From Mycolicibacterium sp. CBMA 247 (GTDB lineage: Bacteria; Actinomycetota; Actinomycetes; Mycobacteriales; Mycobacteriaceae): 64,000 nt of DNA. The DNA lies in contig NZ_VTGX01000005.1 in the NCBI RefSeq assembly GCF_009729095.1, forward strand, positions 124,001 through 188,000, written 5' to 3'. The notes beneath the pieces are model-generated. The model ran no database searches. It was given only the letters and a program-made list of their open reading frames with translations, and had not been told where the DNA came from. Shown here piece by piece: positions 59,094 through 64,000 of this stretch; position 1 is the stretch's first letter; each line of letters opens with the position of its first letter. Made by a program: the position numbers and the translations under genes.

Positions 59094-60529
59094 GCCTCGA
59101 AGCCTTCCAACAGCATTCGTTCCTGTTCGGCCGCCATCAGCCGACGCGTCTTGGCGCGGGTGATCAGGATTCCGATGGTGGCCAGGATCCACACCACGTA
59201 CTGCGCTGACCAGGCCAGGCGGAACGATGCGAACGAATAGCTGTCCGCGCCGGACAGGATCAGACCCATCGCCTGCATCACCAGCAGCGCCGCCAGGAAG
59301 CCACCCATGTTCACCATGCCTTGGGCGGTGCCGAGCGTATGGCTCGGATTGAACGTGCGGGCGAAGTCGAATCCGACCATCGAACCGGGGCCGCCCACCG
59401 AGATCACGACGATGAGCACCACCAACAACCACAGCGGCGCCGGACCGGGCAAGGCCAGCACCACGGTCCACACCAGGGCGTTACTGGCGATGATCCAGAG
59501 CACCAGGCGTGACCTCCGGTGCGGATGGCGGCCCGTGATGATGCCGATCATGATTCCGGCCGTGATGGCGGCCCCCACCGAGATGGTCAGAAGCGAGCCC
59601 GCAGCGGTCTCCGAAAGCCCTTGCGCAACTGTGAGATAAGGCACTCCCCACATCAACGCGAACACCGTGACGGAGAACTGGGTGCCCATGTGGGTGAAGA
59701 ATCCGAGCCTGGTGCCCGGCCGCAGCCAGACCGTTTTGATGCGGGACAGGGTGGTGTGCAGCGAGATCGGCTCGGACGTCAGCGCCGCACCGTGCGGGGT
59801 GTTGCGGATCAGGGCCAGCGCCAGCACGATCACCACCAGACCGAACGCCGCCACCGACATATAAGCGGGCGTCCATCCTGAGCCGGTGAGGATCGCAAGG
59901 AACGGGACCGCCGAGAGCACCTGACCGAGCTGGCCGCAGATTCCCGTCAGCTGGGCCAGCAGCGGGACCCGGGCCGGCTCGAACCAGTACGGAACCAGGC
60001 GAAGTACGGAGATGAAGGTCAGTGCGTCGCCCAGGCCGACAATGGCCCGCGCTCCGATCGCCGCGGGCAGTGACTCGCTGAGGGCGAGCACGAGTTGGCC
60101 CGTCGTCATCAGTGCGGCACCACAGACGATGAGCACACGGGAACCGAAGCGGTCCAACAGCAATCCGGCGGGAACCTGGGCTGCGGCGTAGACGATCACC
60201 TGCAGCACGACGAACGTGGACAGCACACTCGGGCTTGCGGCAAATCTGTCGGCGGCCTGCAGGCCCGAGACGCCGAGGGTGGTGCGGTCGAGCACCGCGA
60301 TGATGTAGGCGAGTAGCCCGGTGGCCCAAACGATCCAGGGACGCACGCGGGGACCTTTCGTCAAGTGTGTTGCTCGGGGCAGGGTCCATGTTCTCGCACC
60401 GCGGGCGCCGAAGCGACCGGACTCCTCTGTCGCGGTGGTGAATTTGGTCTCCCCGCCGGTTTTCCCGTGATTCATCGAGTTGGCTGAAAATGCATTCTCA
60501 TGTCCAACTTGCGAAGGGTAGTTCGGCAT
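59078..60529 (-). CDS. MFS transporter
   Basis: 483 residues if ATG 60529 is used; the first ~55 residues are polar and atypical, so ATG 60475 or a later start near VRPWIVWATGLLAY may be real. Twelve hydrophobic segments; the loop 2-3 motif reads LLDRFGSRVLIVCGAALMTT as in major facilitator transporters. FDFARTFNPSHTLGTAQGM is in the C-terminal half. An oxalate/formate-antiporter-like or nitrate-type carrier is possible; no substrate is assigned. A GAAAAT-GC-ATTCTC element (60486-60499) lies inside the long N-terminal reading. Confidence 0.88.
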   Translation of the reverse strand: MPNYPSQVGHENAFSANSMNHGKTGGETKFTTATEESGRFGARGARTWTLPRATHLTKGPRVRPWIVWATGLLAYIIAVLDRTTLGVSGLQAADRFAASPSVLSTFVVLQVIVYAAAQVPAGLLLDRFGSRVLIVCGAALMTTGQLVLALSESLPAAIGARAIVGLGDALTFISVLRLVPYWFEPARVPLLAQLTGICGQLGQVLSAVPFLAILTGSGWTPAYMSVAAFGLVVIVLALALIRNTPHGAALTSEPISLHTTLSRIKTVWLRPGTRLGFFTHMGTQFSVTVFALMWGVPYLTVAQGLSETAAGSLLTISVGAAITAGIMIGIITGRHPHRRSRLVLWIIASNALVWTVVLALPGPAPLWLLVVLIVVISVGGPGSMVGFDFARTFNPSHTLGTAQGMVNMGGFLAALLVMQAMGLILSGADSYSFASFRLAWSAQYVVWILATIGILITRAKTRRLMAAEQERMLLEGFEAHPGR

Positions 60530-60663
60530 ATGCGCAGATAAATAGCACTGCTGATGAAGTTGGGGAACGAGTGAATCCTGTAATCAGAAATTCGCTCGCA
60601 ACATTAGTCGGAGGTAGGGTGTCGACATGAATCGCTGTTCAATCCGACGAGGAGGGCGTCGGC

Positions 60664-61278
60664 TTGATTGAGTACCGCCTGGAGGACTTGGCGCGCATAT
60701 CCGGCGTCAGTGCTCGCAATATCCGGGCTTACCGTGAACGCGGACTGCTGGATTCGCCGCGGCGCGTCGGACGCTCGGCGTACTACGGCGAGCGGCATCT
60801 GGCGCAGTTGACAGCGATCAGCCAGCTACTGGCCAAAGGTTTCAACTCGGCTCACATCGCCGAATTCTTCGCCGGCCTGCGCGGCGGTCAGGATCTGGCC
60901 GACACCTTGGGGATCCAACGTTCGGACTGGCGTGCGTCAATGCTGACGCTGAACGTGGACCCGGCCGACGATGACATCCGCACGCTCATCGAATTCGGGT
61001 TGGCGCGCAACGTCGAAGGCACCGTGGAATTGATCGACCCGGCGTTGGCCGCGATTGTCAGCGGCGCCGACGATCAGCGGCAATGTGTCCGGGTCATCGC
61101 CCACGTCGCCAGGTCTACTGGCGCGGCGACCGATCATCTGGCCGAGTCGACCGCAGCGGCACTCATCGAATGCCAGAGCGCCCGGTCCGATGTCGCCCTG
61201 CGTGAGGAGCTGGCCCAGGCCGTGGTCTCGGCCGGAGTGGAGCGGGCGCTGCGAGCCGGGTCGGCTGACGCCGAGTAG
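60664..61278 (+). CDS. MerR family transcriptional regulator
   Basis: TTG 60664, eight bases after GGAGG. 204 residues: N-terminal MerR helix-turn-helix (YRLEDLARISGVSARNIRAY near 4-24) with wing (GRSAYYGERHLAQL), then an unusual ~120-residue helical effector region rather than a short dimerisation helix. No Cys metal-sensing motif. Divergent from the MFS gene, which it may regulate (inference). Confidence 0.9.
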   Translation: MIEYRLEDLARISGVSARNIRAYRERGLLDSPRRVGRSAYYGERHLAQLTAISQLLAKGFNSAHIAEFFAGLRGGQDLADTLGIQRSDWRASMLTLNVDPADDDIRTLIEFGLARNVEGTVELIDPALAAIVSGADDQRQCVRVIAHVARSTGAATDHLAESTAAALIECQSARSDVALREELAQAVVSAGVERALRAGSADAE

Positions 61279-61363
61279 GACTGCCCGATCGCGGCGGGTG
61301 CGGCTGTGAATCTTGATGGACATGTGACCAGTGGCGTTGATGTGAATGTTGAGGAAATTGTCG

Positions 61364-61369
61364 TAATCT
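61364..61369 (+). promoter_or_regulatory. -10 element TAATCT for a leaderless transcript
   Basis: TAATCT fits TANNNT; seven bases separate it from GTG 61377 and no ribosome site is seen, suggesting leaderless translation. Confidence 0.5.
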
Positions 61370-61376
61370 GGGGCAC

Positions 61377-62111
61377 GTGTCGATATCCCGACGCGAAATG
61401 CTCAAATACGCGGCCGCCGCACCCGCGCTCCTCGGGCTGGGCACCGGCCTGTCTTCCGTCGCTGCCGGCATGGCCGCGCCGCCGGCCGGTGCCGCACCGC
61501 TGGGAGTCCTGCTCGATTACGCCGCAGGCGTGATCAGCGCCGCCGATCTCCGCACGTCAGGAGCTATCGGAGCAATCCGCTACGTGTCGGACCGCAGACC
61601 CGGCGGTGCGTGGATGCTCGGGAAGCCGATCCAGCTGCCCGAAGCGCGTGATCTCTACCAGAACGGCTTGAAGATCGTGTCCTGCTACCAGTACGGCAAG
61701 CAGGACTCCGCCGACTGGCTGGGCGGGCAGAACGCCGGTGTTCAGCACGCCAAGCGGGGCTGGCAGTTACACACCTCGGCAGGGGGTTCGGTTGGCGCCC
61801 CGATCTACGCGTCGATCGACGACGACCCGAGTTTCGAGCAGTACAAGCAGCAGGTGGCACCCTATTTGCGCGGCTGGGAAGCGGTGGTGGGGCACCAGCG
61901 GACCGGTGTATACGCCAACTCCAAGACCATCGAATGGGCTGTGCAAGACGGGCTCGGCTCGTACTTTTGGCAGCACAACTGGGGCTCGCCGGGGCGGGTC
62001 GCCCACCCTGCCGCCCACCTGCATCAGGTCGAGATCGACAAGCGGAATGTCGGCGGGGTAGGGGTGGACATCAACCACATCCTGAAGCCGCAATTCGGTC
62101 AGTGGGACTGA
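61377..62111 (+). CDS. Tat-exported DUF1906 (Rv2525c-like) protein
   Basis: 244 residues from GTG 61377 (SISRREMLKYAAAAPALLGL): a twin-arginine signal with RR then a hydrophobic segment, cleaved near GAA/PLG. The mature protein is the glycoside-hydrolase-like DUF1906 barrel: GVLLDYAAGVISAADLRTSG, KIVSCYQYGKQ, APIYASIDDDP, GVYANSKTIEW and the C-terminal VGVDINHILKPQFGQW. It matches Rv2525c, a Tat substrate of the cell envelope encoded just upstream of fas in M. tuberculosis. The same order is seen here. Confidence 0.93.
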   Translation: MSISRREMLKYAAAAPALLGLGTGLSSVAAGMAAPPAGAAPLGVLLDYAAGVISAADLRTSGAIGAIRYVSDRRPGGAWMLGKPIQLPEARDLYQNGLKIVSCYQYGKQDSADWLGGQNAGVQHAKRGWQLHTSAGGSVGAPIYASIDDDPSFEQYKQQVAPYLRGWEAVVGHQRTGVYANSKTIEWAVQDGLGSYFWQHNWGSPGRVAHPAAHLHQVEIDKRNVGGVGVDINHILKPQFGQWD

Positions 62112-62632
62112 ATAGTTACTGGCGAGTAAGATATTCCAGCAAACTTTCCGCTTGGGTGCATGGGATTCGCTAGACAGAATCGGGCTGATTGTCCGCTGCT
62201 TCACAGCCCGTTCGCGGCCCCGGATGCGGCGGAAAATTTAGATAACGATTAGATAACAATACTGCCTTGATCTGCGCAGTTATGCCTACTCGACCGTAAC
62301 CACCTGCATGCAGGACGTTTGTCCCGAATGCCTTTGGCTGCTACTCGGCGCGGTGTTACGTTACCGGCGGTTACCCGTGCGTAGAACTCACCAGTAACCA
62401 ATCTGGGCGGAAAACGCCCGCCCCCTCTTATGCCACTCTTAGTACGGCGGGAATGTGGGCCGCACCGTCCGGAGAGCTCCGGGGGCACCACGTTCCGGCC
62501 TGATTCGACGCTGAATCGCCGTTGGCCTGTCGCCCGGGCAGCCACACCGCCCCAGACATGCAGACAGACGCCTAACACCGCACGCGACAGCCACACGCGA
62601 CAACACCAGAGCAGCACGAGGAGATAGCGCCA
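62112..62632. promoter_or_regulatory. fas upstream region with GTTAC-type repeats
   Basis: 521 bp without a gene. It contains TTACT-GGCG-AGTAA (62116-62129) and a cluster GTTACGTTACC (62355-62365), GGTTAC (62369-62374) and GTAACC (62394-62399), the last two inverted. In mycobacteria fas is controlled by the TetR-type activator FasR through inverted repeats upstream; whether these are its sites is inference. GAGGAG (62618-62623) precedes GTG 62633. Confidence 0.5.
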
Positions 62633-64000
62633 GTGACGATCTACGAACACGACCGGGTGTCCGCCGGTCGCAACGACGATTCCGGATCCGACGGTCGGCA
62701 GGCTGACTCCACCCACGCCCTCGTCGACCGGCTGAGCGCCGGCGAGCCGTATGCGGTCGCCTTTGGTGGCCAGGGCAGCGCCTGGCTGGAGACTCTCGAG
62801 GAACTGGTGTCCTCGGCCGGTATCGAGGCCGAACTGGCCACGCTGGCCGGCGAGGCCGAACTGCTGCTGGAGCCGGTTGCCGCCGAACTCGTCGTGGTCC
62901 GGCCCATCGGGTTCGAGCCGCTGCAGTGGGTCCGCGCGCTGGCCGCCGAGGAGCCGGTGCCGTCCGGCAAGCAGCTGACCTCGGCCGCCGTGTCGGTGCC
63001 GGGCGTCCTGCTCACCCAGATCGCGGCCGTGCGTGCGCTGGCCCGCCAGGGCATGGACCTCGTGGCCACGCCGCCGGTGGCGGTCGCCGGCCATTCCCAG
63101 GGTGTGCTGGCCGTCGAGGCCCTGGAAGCCAAGGGTGCCAAGGATGTGGAGCTGCTGGCATTGGCGCAGCTGATCGGTGCGGCGGGCACCCTGGTGGCCC
63201 GTCGCCGTGGGATCACCGTGCTGGGCGACCGGCCGCCGATGGTGTCTGTCACCAACGCCGAGCCCGAGCGCATCTACGAGCTGCTCGAGGAGTTCAGTCA
63301 GGACGTGCGCACGGTGCTGCCTCCCGTGCTGTCCATCCGCAACGGCCGGCGCTCCGTTGTGATCACCGGCACACCCGAGCAGCTGTCGCGGTTCGAGCTG
63401 TACTGCAACCAGATCGCTGAGAAGGAACAAGCCGAGCGCAAGAGCAAAGTCCGCGGCGGCGCGGTCTTCGCCCCGGTCTTCGACCCGGTGCAGGTCGAGG
63501 TCGGTTTCCACACCCCGCGGCTGGCCGACGGCGTCGACATCGTCGGCCGTTGGGCCGAGGCCATCGGAATCGACGTCAAACTCGCCCGGGAGATGGCCGA
63601 GGCCATCCTGGTCAACCAGGTGGACTGGGTCGACGAGATCACCGAGCTGCACGAGGCCGGTGCCCGCTGGATTCTGGACCTCGGTCCCGGCGACATCCTG
63701 ACCCGTCTGACCGCCCCGGTGGTGCGCGGGCTGGGCATCGGGATCGTTCCTGCCGCCACCCGCGGCGGCCAGCGCAATCTGTTCACCATCGGCGCGGTGC
63801 CCGAGGTGGCCCGCCCGTGGTCCAGCTACGCCCCGACCGTCGTGAGCCTGCCCGACGGAACGGTCAAGCTCTCCACCAAGTTCACCCGGCTCACCGGACG
63901 CTCGCCGATCCTGCTTGCCGGTATGACCCCCACCACAGTGGACGCCAAGATCGTCGCGGCCGCAGCAAACGCCGGCCACTGGGCCGAACTCGCCGGTGGC
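62633..64000 (+). CDS. fas: type I fatty acid synthase, N-terminal part
   Basis: GTG 62633 (VTIYEHDRVSAGRND) after GAGGAG; open to the window end with 456 codons seen of an expected ~3,000. The acyltransferase domain is visible with AFGGQGSAW near 45 and the nucleophile motif VAGHSQGVLAVEAL near 150. The enoyl-reductase region begins at ILLAGMTPTTVDAKIVAAA near 435. It makes C16-C26 acyl-CoAs that feed mycolic acid and phospholipid synthesis. The Rv2525c-like gene upstream confirms the locus. Confidence 0.97.
   Translation, partial: MTIYEHDRVSAGRNDDSGSDGRQADSTHALVDRLSAGEPYAVAFGGQGSAWLETLEELVSSAGIEAELATLAGEAELLLEPVAAELVVVRPIGFEPLQWVRALAAEEPVPSGKQLTSAAVSVPGVLLTQIAAVRALARQGMDLVATPPVAVAGHSQGVLAVEALEAKGAKDVELLALAQLIGAAGTLVARRRGITVLGDRPPMVSVTNAEPERIYELLEEFSQDVRTVLPPVLSIRNGRRSVVITGTPEQLSRFELYCNQIAEKEQAERKSKVRGGAVFAPVFDPVQVEVGFHTPRLADGVDIVGRWAEAIGIDVKLAREMAEAILVNQVDWVDEITELHEAGARWILDLGPGDILTRLTAPVVRGLGIGIVPAATRGGQRNLFTIGAVPEVARPWSSYAPTVVSLPDGTVKLSTKFTRLTGRSPILLAGMTPTTVDAKIVAAAANAGHWAELAGG

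Noticed and set aside
1..64000. tRNA, rRNA, insertion sequences, integrases or attachment sites
   Set aside because: None recognised by reading; no transposase-like protein or tRNA-like cloverleaf was noticed, though a covariance-model scan was not possible.

Overview
The window is high-GC actinobacterial DNA from a mycobacterium, most likely a rapidly growing environmental Mycolicibacterium-type species. The evidence is a complete eight-gene mce operon, a type I fatty acid synthase gene preceded by a Tat-exported Rv2525c-like gene, a cyclopropane-mycolate-synthase-like methyltransferase, mycofactocin-type SDRs, many cytochromes P450 and FadD/FadE-type genes, and frequent GTG/TTG and leaderless starts.

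Layout. 1-3395 (minus): alpha/beta hydrolase (cut by the window edge), Rieske protein and two amidohydrolases. 3678-5858 (plus): two acyl-CoA dehydrogenases, probably a heteromeric pair. 6032-9220: a secreted porin-like protein, a 1-kb stretch without a clear gene, and a methyltransferase. 9380-14393: a tandem-domain TetR regulator, an SDR, and a NorD-like VWA / NorQ-like AAA+ pair. 14480-22580 (plus): a seven-gene unit with a solute-binding protein lacking a signal peptide, an AveC-like membrane protein, SDR, aldehyde dehydrogenase, two P450s and a mycofactocin-type SDR. 22742-24017: methyltransferase and haemophore-like protein. 24133-27472 (minus): SDR, mycofactocin-type SDR, ferredoxin, P450. 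27737-30525 (plus): aldehyde dehydrogenase and CoA-transferase. 30808-40570 (plus): mce operon with a possible small leader ORF. 40678-42795: four small secreted proteins. 42960-45034: P450 and divergent TetR. 45224-47607 (plus): two paralogous membrane proteins with COX3-like and COX4-like subunits. 47687-55185: thiolase-fold/Zn-ribbon pair, VOC protein, crotonase, two acyl-CoA synthetases and a third amidohydrolase. 55337-56937: two Mce-associated proteins. 56960-62111: micro-ORF plus SARP-like regulator, LtrA-like protein, MFS transporter, MerR regulator and Rv2525c-like protein. 62633 to the end: fas.

How it fits together. Inference: most of the window is an accessory catabolic or modification island for a hydrophobic substrate. 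Mce imports lipid; P450s with ferredoxin hydroxylate; mycofactocin-type SDRs and aldehyde dehydrogenases oxidise to the acid; acyl-CoA synthetases or the CoA-transferase activate it; dehydrogenases, crotonase and a thiolase-fold/DUF35 retro-aldolase-like pair shorten the chain. Two recurring DNA signals tie it together: a 14-bp ATATT-centred site at three promoters around the tandem TetR gene, and GAGAAY half-sites in fixed N3-inverted or N7-everted pairs in at least ten intergenic positions. The substrate cannot be named from sequence alone.
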